Source of the DNA: Verrucomicrobiaceae bacterium | Lineage (GTDB): Bacteria > Verrucomicrobiota > Verrucomicrobiia > Verrucomicrobiales > Verrucomicrobiaceae | DNA length: 64,000 bases | Assembly (NCBI GenBank): GCA_947458455.1 | Contig: CANGYJ010000001.1 | Location: forward strand, 372,001 to 436,000 | Direction of reading: 5' to 3' | Shown here: piece after piece, positions 18,084 to 26,262 of the stretch | How the letters are laid out: each line of letters starts with the position of its first letter | Position numbering within the stretch: the stretch's first letter is position 1 | Program-made: the position numbers and the translations under genes | The notes under the pieces: model-generated | Seen by the model: only the letters and a program-made list of their open reading frames with translations | What the model was told of the DNA's origin: nothing | The model's database searches: none

Positions 18084-19640
18084 TTAGGCGAGCGCCCGTT
18101 TCAGCGCATTCTTCGTGATGCGCTGCACCCGTTCATCGGGACCGTGGGGGCGTGAAAAGTGACTCCACGGAATCATGTGGCCGGGAGGATCGCTCAATCC
18201 TTGGCTCCAGAAGATGGTGGTGGCGTTGAAGACGATGTTTTTCTTCGGGCCTTCGAAAACGGTGGCCGCGTATTTGCCGAGGCGCGTGCCGCTGGCCCAC
18301 ACGTTGCCTTCGGCGATGACTTCGAGGCCTTCGCGGGTGGTATCGGGATCACCGTGGAATTCCCAGCCGACGAGGCCGGGAATGCTGTCGCCCTTTTGCA
18401 TGCCGGCGCCTTCGAAGAGCCAGTGATCAGGCTTCGCACAGGTCCAATCCCCGCCGCCGTTGAAGGGGACGATGGTGCGGGCACCGATGATGTCTCGCTC
18501 GTCGGGGCCGGGCTTCTCGAAGGGGCCGAGCACCTTGGAATAGGCTTCCCTTTCTTCTTCGCGGAATTCGCCGTAGCAGGTCTCACGCGTGAGACGGCGA
18601 TTGGCATCGCCCTTGGCATTCGGCGTGAAGGGCGTGACCATGTAAACATCGTTCGCCGAGAGCCAGAGGACGCTGAGGCCATCGTCGATGGCTTGTTTGA
18701 CGTTTTGAAACTGCCGCACGTCCCAGTATTCATCGTGACCGATGCTGATCATCGTCTTCACGCGGCTTAAATTGGCGGGTTCGAGGTTATCGACGTTCGA
18801 GCAGTAGGTGACATCGTAACCTTCTTTTTCCAGCCAGTAGCACAGCGGGTATTCCCACAGCAAAAACTCGCCGCTGCCCATGCTTTGAGGGTTATCGAAG
18901 ATCTGCACATACTTGCCATAAGGTCGGTCGAAGCTGCAACTCACGCCCGGCGCATGCGCCGCACGCGGATCGGTGTAGAGCGATTCATTCACCGGCCAGC
19001 GGTTGTAGGCCTGCCAGGTGTTGTCGCTGCATTGGAAGAGAATGTCCGCCGGGCGGTCGTCTTTGACGATGAAGATGACGTAGCTCTGCCAGTAGGGCTC
19101 TTCGTTCGTAGTTCGGCCTTCAGGCCGCTCCGGGGACGGGCTAAAGCCCGAACTACGAACCTCCGGCATGGTCGTTAGTCGGCCCAAATACACGCCGCTG
19201 GGCCAATCCGCCGGAATGATGATCGAGGTCGAAGCTTCCCACAGGCATTCGCGGAGACGATCCTCGCCCATCTCAGGCACCGGCTGCGCTTGGCCCTCGA
19301 AGGGGCCGAGCGTGCTCATCAAACGCGAACCCATGCCATCGTAGTAACCCATGCGGAAGATCTCGATGATGAACTTGGAAGAAGGTTTCGTGCTGACGAA
19401 GATGTCGAGCTTCTCACCGGCTTTCACGGACTGCCGCGTGCAATAGCCTTCGATCAGCGAGGTGCGGTAGGATTTCGCGTTGTCCGGCATCATCCGCGTG
19501 AGCTGGAAGCTGGCACCGGGCTTGGCGTTCTCGGCTTGGATGAGGCCGGGCTGCGCTGAAATGGCTGCGGACGAGGGCGTCCGCACGCCTGATGCGATAG
19601 CGGCAGCGGTGGTGGTCTTGAGGAAATCGCGGCGGTCCAT
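18084..19640 (-). CDS. Tat-exported protein related to the N,N-dimethylformamidase large-subunit C-terminal domain
   Basis: A 518-residue protein. The N-terminus MDRRDFLKTTTAAAIASG is a strong twin-arginine signal. The body resembles the domain found at the C-terminus of the N,N-dimethylformamidase beta subunit and in many exported proteins of this phylum: IEIFRMGYYDG, WPSGVYLGRL, YVIFIVKDD, NTWQAYNRWP, YDVTYCSNVD, SIGHDEYWD and NATTIFWSQGLSDPPGH. Enzymatic activity is not established outside true DMFases. Residues 161-179 (VRSSGFSPSPERPEGRTTN) are encoded exactly by a 57-bp palindromic repeat at 19104-19160 that interrupts the otherwise family-like sequence. The ATG at 19640 is chosen because it starts the Tat signal. 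Confidence 0.82.
   Translation of the reverse strand: MDRRDFLKTTTAAAIASGVRTPSSAAISAQPGLIQAENAKPGASFQLTRMMPDNAKSYRTSLIEGYCTRQSVKAGEKLDIFVSTKPSSKFIIEIFRMGYYDGMGSRLMSTLGPFEGQAQPVPEMGEDRLRECLWEASTSIIIPADWPSGVYLGRLTTMPEVRSSGFSPSPERPEGRTTNEEPYWQSYVIFIVKDDRPADILFQCSDNTWQAYNRWPVNESLYTDPRAAHAPGVSCSFDRPYGKYVQIFDNPQSMGSGEFLLWEYPLCYWLEKEGYDVTYCSNVDNLEPANLSRVKTMISIGHDEYWDVRQFQNVKQAIDDGLSVLWLSANDVYMVTPFTPNAKGDANRRLTRETCYGEFREEEREAYSKVLGPFEKPGPDERDIIGARTIVPFNGGGDWTCAKPDHWLFEGAGMQKGDSIPGLVGWEFHGDPDTTREGLEVIAEGNVWASGTRLGKYAATVFEGPKKNIVFNATTIFWSQGLSDPPGHMIPWSHFSRPHGPDERVQRITKNALKRALA
19104..19160. repeat. 57-bp palindromic repeat inside the DMFase-like gene
   Basis: Perfect 13-bp terminal inverted repeats: gttcgtagttcgg at 19104-19116 and its complement at 19148-19160. 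The core contains a second small hairpin and the phrase gggctaaagcccg. Length 57 bp, exactly 19 codons, starting on a codon boundary of the host gene. Relatives sharing gttcgtagttcgggcttta-type text lie outside genes at 25915-25947 and 54231-54287. Confidence 0.9.
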
Positions 19641-19700
19641 GATGGAGGAAAGAACGCCGCTGGAGGCGTCGCTTTGCAAGCTGGCCGCCTCAATGAGGCA

Positions 19701-20207
19701 TCACACTCGCCGAGCTTCGCGGTCGAGGGCTTTCATGGACGCGGCGTTTTGAAAGTGAGTCACCGCGACAGCGAGGGCATCGGCGGCATCGGGCGGCGGC
19801 GTCTCGCGGAGGCGGAGCACGGAACGCATCATGAAGGCCACCTGATCCTTCTGCGCCCCGCCACGGCCCACCGCAGCCTGCTTGATCTCACGCGGCGCAT
19901 ATTCGTAGATCGGCAGCCCGTGCTCCGCGGCGGCGATGAGAGCCGCCCCACGAGCACTGCCGAGCACGATGGCCGTTTTAAAGCTCTGCACAAAGATGGT
20001 GGACTCAATGGCGCACACGGTGGGCGAGTGCTCGCGGATCACCTCGTTCAAAGCCTCGCGGATGGCCACGAGGCAACCGCTGGGGAGCAGGGCAGGTTTG
20101 TTTTGGATCACGCCCCAGGTGATGGCTCGCATCTCGCGGCCAATGCTTTCGACGATGGCGTAGCCGGTTTTGCGCAAAGCAGGGTCGATGGAAAGGACAC
20201 GCTGCAT
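19701..20207 (-). CDS. ruvC: Holliday junction resolvase RuvC
   Basis: A 168-residue endonuclease that cuts Holliday junctions during recombination repair, acting as a dimer with RuvAB. The first catalytic Asp lies in MQRVLSIDPALRKTGYAI, the Glu in CAIESTIFVQ and the C-terminal Asp pair in PPPDAADALAVAVTH, giving the complete acidic tetrad. The ATG at 20207 matches the family's usual N-terminus; an ATG at 20252 would add 15 residues and neither has a strong ribosome site. No ruvA or ruvB is adjacent. Divergent from the NlpC/P60 gene. Confidence 0.92.
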   Translation of the reverse strand: MQRVLSIDPALRKTGYAIVESIGREMRAITWGVIQNKPALLPSGCLVAIREALNEVIREHSPTVCAIESTIFVQSFKTAIVLGSARGAALIAAAEHGLPIYEYAPREIKQAAVGRGGAQKDQVAFMMRSVLRLRETPPPDAADALAVAVTHFQNAASMKALDREARRV

Positions 20208-20338
20208 GTCAGCGACGGGAGCGGGTTCCGGGGAGCGGAGGAGGCGGGCCATGGTGGCTGCGCTGGTAGCATCAGGCACTGGCAGGTGCGAGCATTTCGT
20301 GATTGCAGGGCAGGGGACCTTCCGCTCGAATGGCTGAT

Positions 20339-21100
20339 ATGAACAACACTCTCCGGCTTCTTTGGGTTTCATCACTGTTGGCTGGAGCGCTCTTTGCCCA
20401 GGAGGCAAAAAAGCCTTCGGCATCGAAAACGGAGACGAAGTCCGAAAGACCCAAAGAGGAGCTGAAACCTGAGACGAAACCGCAGGAAGTGATCAAACCC
20501 GCCGAGGTCTCGACGATGCTGGAGACGGAGTTAAAGGATTTGGAAGCGCAGCCCGAAGGGGTGAAACGGGTCATTCGTGCTGCTTTGGCCCTCACGAAAC
20601 TGAAGCTCACCTATCGCAACGCTTCCCATGAGGTGGCGCAGGGTGGGATGGATTGCTCTGGGGCGGTCTATCGTGTGCTGCTCGATGAAAAAGTGCCGGG
20701 CGTGCCTCGCCAATCCGATGAGATGTGCGGCTGGACGCAGACGAAAGGCACCTTTCACCGCACGGAAAAGGTCACCAAGCTCGACGACGCGGCCTTTGAG
20801 CATTTGCGGCCGGGCGATCTCCTTTTTTGGTCTCGCCAAGGCGGCGTGGAGCCGGGGCGGAAGATCCCCGTCACGCATGTGATGATCTTTCTCGGCCATC
20901 GGGTGAAGGACGGGAAGCCGGTGATCTACGGCTCCAGCGATGGCCGCAGCTACGAAGGCCAGCGGCGCTGTGGTGTGAGCGTGTTTAATTTCACCCTGCC
21001 GAAGGCCGATGATCCGAAGGTGGAGTTTTACGGCTACGGGGCCGTGCCGGGGCTGGTCAAAGAGGAGGTTCGGAAGGCCGAAGCGGTGAAGGAGCCTTAA
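20339..21100 (+). CDS. Exported NlpC/P60 cysteine peptidase
   Basis: About 253 residues. An N-terminal signal peptide (MNNTLRLLWVSSLLAGALFA) is followed by a Lys/Glu/Pro-rich linker and an NlpC/P60 domain. MDCSGAVYRVL carries the catalytic Cys, and THVMIFLG carries the catalytic His after the LRPGDLLFW segment typical of the family. It probably cuts peptidoglycan stem peptides in the periplasm. The ATG at 20339 is chosen to place the signal at the start. It leads a run of same-strand genes (rppH, MazG-like, rsmH) with short gaps, although these are functionally diverse. Confidence 0.88.
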   Translation: MNNTLRLLWVSSLLAGALFAQEAKKPSASKTETKSERPKEELKPETKPQEVIKPAEVSTMLETELKDLEAQPEGVKRVIRAALALTKLKLTYRNASHEVAQGGMDCSGAVYRVLLDEKVPGVPRQSDEMCGWTQTKGTFHRTEKVTKLDDAAFEHLRPGDLLFWSRQGGVEPGRKIPVTHVMIFLGHRVKDGKPVIYGSSDGRSYEGQRRCGVSVFNFTLPKADDPKVEFYGYGAVPGLVKEEVRKAEAVKEP

Positions 21101-21130
21101 TCGGGTAAATTCGTGGCAAGCCCCGACAGC

Positions 21131-21631
21131 ATGGTTTATGACCGAATCGTGCCTGACGCCCTGTTTCCCGCCGATCCCATCCTCTACCGCCCCAATGTGG
21201 CCGCCATCCTTCAACGCGAGGATGGCAAAATCCTCGTCTGCGAGCGCATCAACATCAAAGGCGCGTGGCAATTCCCCCAAGGCGGCGTGGACGATGGTGA
21301 AACGGCGGAGCAGGCCCTCTTTCGTGAACTCCAGGAGGAGATCGGCGTGCGCCGCGAACTGCTGGAGGTGCTCTCCACACGTGGCGGCTACCGTTATGCC
21401 TTCCCCAAAGGTCGGCTCAAATACGGCATCTATGCCGGTCAGGAGCAGACCTATTACCTCTGCCGCTACACCGGCACGGATGCGGATATTGATCTGAGTG
21501 CCACGCATCAGGAGTTTGCCTCCTTTCGCTGGATCGAACCCCGTGAGTTTCAGCTCGACTGGACGCCCAAATTCAAGCGGAACGTGTATCGCCAGGTGAT
21601 GAAGGATTTCTTCTCGCTCGATCTCCTTTGA
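21131..21631 (+). CDS. rppH: RNA pyrophosphohydrolase (Nudix)
   Basis: A 166-residue Nudix hydrolase. The Nudix box GGVDDGETAEQALFRELQEEIGV fits GX5EX7REUXEEXGU and provides the Mg2+-binding glutamates. YRPNVAAIL at the start, WQFPQGGVD, the GGYRYAFPKG segment and the C-terminal FKRNVYRQVMKDF are characteristic of RppH, which removes pyrophosphate from the 5' end of mRNA to start decay; Ap4A hydrolase activity is an alternative. The ATG at 21131 is used; a GTG at 21113 would add six residues. It follows the NlpC/P60 gene by 30 bp. Confidence 0.88.
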   Translation: MVYDRIVPDALFPADPILYRPNVAAILQREDGKILVCERINIKGAWQFPQGGVDDGETAEQALFRELQEEIGVRRELLEVLSTRGGYRYAFPKGRLKYGIYAGQEQTYYLCRYTGTDADIDLSATHQEFASFRWIEPREFQLDWTPKFKRNVYRQVMKDFFSLDLL

Positions 21632-21682
21632 GACGCGGTGATGGGTTGCGTCCACCACGAAGCCCCCGCATGCTGCGCCCTC

Positions 21683-22027
21683 ATGAGCATTGCCGACATC
21701 ACTTCCCGCATCATCGACTTTCGCGACGCCCGCGATTGGATGCAGTTTCACAATCCCAAAGAACTCGCCGTCGCCATCACCGCCGAGGCCGGTGAGCTAC
21801 TTCAGCATTTCGTCTGGCAGCAGCCCGATCAAATCGAGCGGCGGGTGCAGGAAAAAATGCCCGAGCTCAAAGACGAGATGGCGGATGTCGGCATCCTGCT
21901 CTTCGAACTGGCGCACAATCTCGGCGTCGATCTTGGCCAGGCCATGCTCGACAAGGTGGAGCGCAATGAAAGCCGCTATCCCGTGGCCAAAGCACGCGGC
22001 AGCAACGCCAAATACAACGAGCTGTGA
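21683..22027 (+). CDS. MazG-like nucleotide pyrophosphohydrolase
   Basis: A 114-residue all-helical protein. TAEAGELLQHF and DEMADVGILLFEL form the paired EExxE/ExxD metal-binding motif of the MazG-like (dUTPase-2/NTP-PPase) superfamily, which splits NTPs to NMP and pyrophosphate and cleans the nucleotide pool. Single-domain, unlike the double-domain MazG of E. coli. The ATG at 21683 (MSIADITSRIIDF) is the family-like start. Its stop overlaps the GTG start of rsmH by 4 bp, so translation is coupled. Confidence 0.88.
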   Translation: MSIADITSRIIDFRDARDWMQFHNPKELAVAITAEAGELLQHFVWQQPDQIERRVQEKMPELKDEMADVGILLFELAHNLGVDLGQAMLDKVERNESRYPVAKARGSNAKYNEL

Positions 22028-23103
22028 ACGACTCTGAAGACAGTAAACGGGGCATTCCTGCTCCGTCTGATGAGGGGCCAGGAATGGCCTCCACACAGCT
22101 CACGCCGCATCGGCGTCGCCCACGCTATGCTGGGAAGAACCCGCGAAAGTTTGAGCACAAATACAAGGAGCATGCGCAGGACTCCGAGACGCTCGCCAAG
22201 GTGCGTGCCGCCGGAAAAACACCCGCTGGTTTGCATGTGCCCATTTTACTTCCGCAAATCATGCGGGTGCTCGCGCCGCAGCCAGGTGAGCGGGCCGTCG
22301 ATTGCACGCTCGGCAGCGGTGGGCATGCCGCCGCCCTCCTCGAAGCCGGTGCCACCCTACTCGGCCTCGATCAAGATCCCCTGGAGATCGAGCGCACCGA
22401 AGCCCGCCTGCGTGAAAAGGCCGCGCCGGAGGCTCTCATCGTCAAACGCATGAACTTCGCCGGTCTGCCGCGTGCCTTGGCGGAAGTCGGTTGGGAGGAC
22501 GGTGCCGATGTCATCCTCGCGGATCTCGGCTGCTCCAGCATGCAGTTCGATAATCCCTCGCGTGGCTTCAGCTTCAAGCACGACGGCCCACTCGACATGC
22601 GCATGAATCCCAAGCGCGGCGTCAGTGCCCGCGAGATGCTCCGAAAGCTCTCCGCCTCGAAACTTCAGTCCCTCCTCAGCGATAACGCCGATGAACCGCG
22701 TGCTGAAATCCTCGCGCAGGCTCTCGCGGGCACCGATCAGGTCAGCACCACCGCCTTCGCTACGGCGATCCGCGCCGCGTTGCCCTTCCGCTTTGATGAA
22801 GATGAACGCGAGACAACCGTGCGCCGTGTTTTCCAAGCCCTGCGCATCGCGGTGAACGAAGAATTCACCGCCCTCGATACCTTCCTCAATCAATTGCCAG
22901 CCTGCCTTCGACCCGGAGGTCGCGTCGCCATCCTCACCTTCCACAGCGGTGAAGATCGCCGCGTCAAACACCTCCTCCGTGACGCTCTTCGCGGCGGTAT
23001 TTTCAGCGAAACCAACGACGACGTCATCCGCCCCTCCGCCGAAGAAATCCGTTCCAATCCCCGCGCCTCCCCCGCAAAGCTTCGTTGGGCCGTGAAAGCC
23101 TGA
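22024..23103 (+). CDS. rsmH: 16S rRNA (cytosine-1402-N4) methyltransferase RsmH
   Basis: A 359-residue SAM-dependent methyltransferase that modifies C1402 in the ribosomal P site. After a basic N-terminal extension of about 70 residues (HRRRPRYAGKNPRK), the core starts at HVPILLPQIM. SAM binding is at DCTLGSGGHAAALLE near residue 93, then LADLGCSSMQFD, GFSFKHDGPLDMRM and the C-terminal FHSGEDRRVKHLL. The GTG start overlaps the MazG-like gene by 4 bp; an ATG at 22084 would shorten the extension by 20 residues. rsmH normally leads the dcw cluster (mraZ-rsmH-ftsL-ftsI); here none of those genes is next to it. Confidence 0.93.
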   Translation: MNDSEDSKRGIPAPSDEGPGMASTQLTPHRRRPRYAGKNPRKFEHKYKEHAQDSETLAKVRAAGKTPAGLHVPILLPQIMRVLAPQPGERAVDCTLGSGGHAAALLEAGATLLGLDQDPLEIERTEARLREKAAPEALIVKRMNFAGLPRALAEVGWEDGADVILADLGCSSMQFDNPSRGFSFKHDGPLDMRMNPKRGVSAREMLRKLSASKLQSLLSDNADEPRAEILAQALAGTDQVSTTAFATAIRAALPFRFDEDERETTVRRVFQALRIAVNEEFTALDTFLNQLPACLRPGGRVAILTFHSGEDRRVKHLLRDALRGGIFSETNDDVIRPSAEEIRSNPRASPAKLRWAVKA

Positions 23104-23189
23104 TCGGGCGAAGACGTCAAAGTCAGCGTTACCCGGATGATGACCAAAGATACCGCTCGACGGGGTGTCCATCGAGAAGTCCGTTCACC

Positions 23190-23378
23190 TCATGAAATCG
23201 CCATAGGGCGGCTCCACGGCTTCAGAATGACACCACGGCTTCGTGCAATGCTGGCGGACATTTCCTGGAGGCGCACCAACGCATCGATTTTTTCCTCAAA
23301 GCTCATCGCGGCCAATTTTTGACGGCGCTGGGCTTTCGCGTCGAAAAGGCGGTTCAGGAGATCGGGGGAAGGTTCCAT
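23190..23378 (-). CDS. Small partner of a nucleotidyltransferase gene
   Basis: A 62-residue protein whose 5' end overlaps the end of the upstream nucleotidyltransferase gene by 25 bp. It has a basic helix (DAKAQRRQKLAAM) followed by FEEKIDALVRLQEMS, a pattern seen in small proteins found beside minimal nucleotidyltransferases. The tight overlap supports co-translation. Possible role as an antitoxin or regulator of the enzyme, by context only; no DNA-binding motif is clear. Confidence 0.6.
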   Translation of the reverse strand: MEPSPDLLNRLFDAKAQRRQKLAAMSFEEKIDALVRLQEMSASIARSRGVILKPWSRPMAIS

Positions 23379-23860
23379 TGCTGGCGGCGGGCTTCGAGTT
23401 GGTGGCGGCGCAAAATAGCCTCGAACAGCGTTGGATCAAGGTTTGCCACCTCCATGAAGCCCTGGAATCGCTGTCGGTCCTTCGCCCGGCCTGTTTGAAG
23501 CATGATGGCGGCGAGATGCTCGGCCCGCAGCACTCGAGTCGGTGTTTCGCCAAGCATCACATCGCGGGCCTCGTGGAGGGCCTCTTCGACCAGTGGGTTG
23601 TAGGCTGGTAGGAATTGCACCGGCACGCCTTCGATGACCACGCATTCATCTTTGGCCTCGTAGCCCATCTGGCGCAGGGCTGCATAAAGCGGTTCGAGCG
23701 TCACCAAAAGGCCGCTACCCGGAAAAACCACGAACACGTCCAGATCAAAAGTAGCGAAGGGCTCCATGTAGAAAATCGCCCCCACCGCGCCTCCGATGCC
23801 GTAACGACCAATGACACCTTGACGCTCAAGGTTGTTGAGGACTCGGAGTGTCGCCTCCAT
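23354..23860 (-). CDS. Nucleotidyltransferase-fold protein (AbiEii/MNT-like)
   Basis: A 168-residue protein. Residues about 21-42 carry a nucleotidyltransferase-like pattern: YGIGGAVGAIFYMEPFATFDLDVFV, with the Gly-rich loop followed by the DxD metal site D-L-D. VQFLPAYNPLVEEAL and RAEHLAAIMLQTGRAKDRQR follow, as in the C-terminal helices of AbiEii/MNT-domain proteins. Such enzymes act as toxins or modify RNA or proteins with NMPs. It starts 4 bp after the thrS stop on the same strand and is followed by the overlapping 62-residue gene, so the pair probably rides on thrS transcription. Function inferred from fold only. Confidence 0.75.
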   Translation of the reverse strand: MEATLRVLNNLERQGVIGRYGIGGAVGAIFYMEPFATFDLDVFVVFPGSGLLVTLEPLYAALRQMGYEAKDECVVIEGVPVQFLPAYNPLVEEALHEARDVMLGETPTRVLRAEHLAAIMLQTGRAKDRQRFQGFMEVANLDPTLFEAILRRHQLEARRQQWNLPPIS

Positions 23861-23864
23861 GGCA

Positions 23865-25826
23865 TCAAAGCCTCCGCTCTTTCACCTCCGCCGTGATGTC
23901 GCTCACGAAGTCCGCGAGCGGCTTCACGCCGAGGTCGCCGCGTTTCGCATGGCGAACGGCCACGGACTGAGCGGCGGCTTCTTTTTCGCCGATGACGAGC
24001 ATGTAGGGGATCTTGTCGAGCTGGGCGTTGCGGATCTTCGCACCGATCTTATCGGCAGCGTTGTCCAGCGTGACGCGGAGTCCGGCGGCTTTGAGCTGGT
24101 TGAGGGCTTCGCTGGCGAATTCGTCGCTCTTTTCGCTGATGGTGAGCACGCGGACCTGCTCGGGGGCGAGCCAGGCGGGGAAGTGACCGGCGAAGTGCTC
24201 GATGAGCACGCCGCAGAAGCGCTCCATGCTGCCAAACGGTGCCCGGTGGATCATGACGGGGCGGTGCGGCTTGTTGTCCGGGCCGATGTAGCTGAGGTCA
24301 AAGCGCACGGGCAGGACGTAATCGACCTGCACGGTGCCCAGCTGCCATTCGCGACCGATGACGTCCTTGATGACGAAGTCGATCTTCGGGCCGTAGAAGG
24401 CGGCCTCGCCGGGTTCTTCAGTGAAGGGCACGCCGAGGGTGGCAGCGGCTTTGCGGCAAGCGTCTTCGGCCGCGTCCCACTTGGCGGGATCGCCGGTGAA
24501 CTTGCTGCTGTCGGGATCGCGAAGGCCGACGCGGACACGGTAATCGGTCATGCCGAGCGTGTTGAGCACGATTTTGACCAGCGAGAGGCAGCCGAGCACT
24601 TCGGCGGCGACTTGTTCCTCGGTGCAGAAAAGGTGCGCGTCATCCTGGGTGAAGCCGCGGACGCGGGTCATGCCGTTGAGCTCGCCACTTTGCTCCCAGC
24701 GATACACCGTGCCGAATTCGGCGAGGCGCACCGGCAGGTCGCGATAGCTGCGCGGCTGGCTGTCGAAGATCTTGATGTGATGCGGGCAGTTCATCGGCTT
24801 CAGCAGGAAGCCATCGAGCAGCTTGTCATCCGCCATCACGCGGTCGGCGGGCACCACTTCGGTGCCGACACGCTCATTGAGCTGGCTGCGCAGTTTCGCG
24901 GAGACGGCGCCGAGGCGTTCCATCACCTCGCAGCAGCCGCAGCCTTCTTTGATGACCTTCGCGAGGTCGTCATTCTCAATGACCGGGCTGAATTGACTGT
25001 CTTTGTAATAGGGGAAGTGGCCGCTGGTCTTGTAGAGCACCGTCTTGCCGATGTGCGGTGTGAAGACCTGCGAGTAGCCCTGCTTGCGCAATTCCTCGCT
25101 GATGAAGTTTTGCAGCTCCTGGCGCAGCACGGCACCGTTTGGCGTCCAGAGGATGAGGCCCTGGCCCACGTCCTCGTCGATGTGAAAGAGCTTCAATTCG
25201 CGACCCAGCTTGCGGTGGTCGCGTTTCTTGGCCTCTTCGAGCTGCACGAGGTGCGCGTCGAGTTCTTCCTTGCTCGGGAAAGCAGTGCCGTAGAGGCGCT
25301 GGAGCTGCGGCTTCGTCTCGTCGCCCATGTAGAACGAGGAGCTGACCGACATGAGCTTCACGTTCTTGCACTTCGAGGTGTAGCCGACGTGCGGTCCGGC
25401 GCAGAGGTCGATGAATTCGCCGTTCGTAAACGTGCTGATCTGCTCGCCTTCGGGAATCTTCTCCAGCAGGTCGAGTTTGAAGGTGCTCGGATTGCCCGGC
25501 CGCTCGCTCAGGCCACCGAGGCGACCACTTTTTGCCATTGCGATGGCTTCCTCGCGGGTGACGCCCTTCCAGTCGAACTTCTGGTTCTCCTTGGCGATCT
25601 TTTTCATCTCCGCCTCGATCTTCTCAAAGTCGTCCGGCGTGATGCGATGGTCCGGCAGATCAAAGTCATAGTAGAAGCCGTTTTCCACCGGCGGACCGTA
25701 GGCGAACTGGGCGTTCGGCCACAGGCGCAGGATGGCGGTGGCCATCACGTGGGCACAGGAGTGCCGCAGACGGTCAATATCAGACATCTGGGCGCGTTCT
25801 TCGAGGGTCTTGCGTTCGGCGGACAT
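23865..25826 (-). CDS. thrS: Threonyl-tRNA synthetase lacking the TGS domain
   Basis: A 653-residue class II synthetase that charges tRNA-Thr. The protein starts almost directly in the editing domain: HSCAH (H22, H26) within 26 residues of the N-terminus and CAGPHVGY further on. The N-terminal TGS domain of about 60 residues seen in E. coli ThrRS is missing. The catalytic core has the zinc ligands in MNCPHH, DDAHLF and MIHRAP, and the anticodon-binding domain ends the protein. Compared with E. coli there is an extra segment of about 45-50 residues near 285-335, between YYKDSQFS and LLKPMNCP, containing CGCC. The ATG at 25826 is the first plausible start. No T-box leader is visible upstream. 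Confidence 0.93.
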   Translation of the reverse strand: MSAERKTLEERAQMSDIDRLRHSCAHVMATAILRLWPNAQFAYGPPVENGFYYDFDLPDHRITPDDFEKIEAEMKKIAKENQKFDWKGVTREEAIAMAKSGRLGGLSERPGNPSTFKLDLLEKIPEGEQISTFTNGEFIDLCAGPHVGYTSKCKNVKLMSVSSSFYMGDETKPQLQRLYGTAFPSKEELDAHLVQLEEAKKRDHRKLGRELKLFHIDEDVGQGLILWTPNGAVLRQELQNFISEELRKQGYSQVFTPHIGKTVLYKTSGHFPYYKDSQFSPVIENDDLAKVIKEGCGCCEVMERLGAVSAKLRSQLNERVGTEVVPADRVMADDKLLDGFLLKPMNCPHHIKIFDSQPRSYRDLPVRLAEFGTVYRWEQSGELNGMTRVRGFTQDDAHLFCTEEQVAAEVLGCLSLVKIVLNTLGMTDYRVRVGLRDPDSSKFTGDPAKWDAAEDACRKAAATLGVPFTEEPGEAAFYGPKIDFVIKDVIGREWQLGTVQVDYVLPVRFDLSYIGPDNKPHRPVMIHRAPFGSMERFCGVLIEHFAGHFPAWLAPEQVRVLTISEKSDEFASEALNQLKAAGLRVTLDNAADKIGAKIRNAQLDKIPYMLVIGEKEAAAQSVAVRHAKRGDLGVKPLADFVSDITAEVKERRL

Positions 25827-26262
25827 GGGGCCGGGCACTTGGCGCAAGCCGTGCCCGGTTTCAAGCCGCAAAGCGGAGGGCGTGGGGCAAAGGGTGGAGA
25901 GTTCTTCGTTCTTGGTTCGTAGTTCGGGCTTTAGCCCGTTCTTCGTTAATTCTCCTCCTCTTCCTCCCGGTTCTGGGTTCAGTGTTCAGGGTGAAGTAGT
26001 CCGCGACTCCGCTCGCGGTTCAAGGCAGGAATGGCCGCAAGACCTGCCCGCTGTGCTTTGCCCAGCGATGCAGGAGGGGACTTTGAGAAGAGGAGACGGG
26101 GAGGATGGCAAGGCGGCTGTGCGGCAAGTGATCCTACTCGTCCTCGACGGTTCCGCGCCACAAGCGACCAGAAGCTCCTCGATGTGCTCCACGAAACTTT
26201 CCGGGAAATAAGAGGAGGAGTAAGAGGAAGAACAGAATTCGGAAGCCTGCTCCACGGCATCA
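25827..26262. repeat. Repeat-filled intergenic region
   Basis: No intact gene. At 25915-25947 lies a copy of the element found inside the DMFase-like gene (gttcgtagttcgggcttta and on to ttcgtt), embedded in gttcttcgtt direct repeats. Further right are segments like gttcagtgttcagg, a 'gcagcg... cccagcgatgcagg' phrase at about 26055-26075, and gaggaggagtaagaggaag at about 26210-26232. The minus-strand text cgaggacgagtaggat (about 26130-26146) recurs as ggaggacgagtaggat near 58437-58452. Confidence 0.65.

Noticed and set aside
23832..25922. A 696-codon plus-strand frame opposite thrS
   Set aside because: Shadow of threonyl-tRNA synthetase; no recognisable motif.
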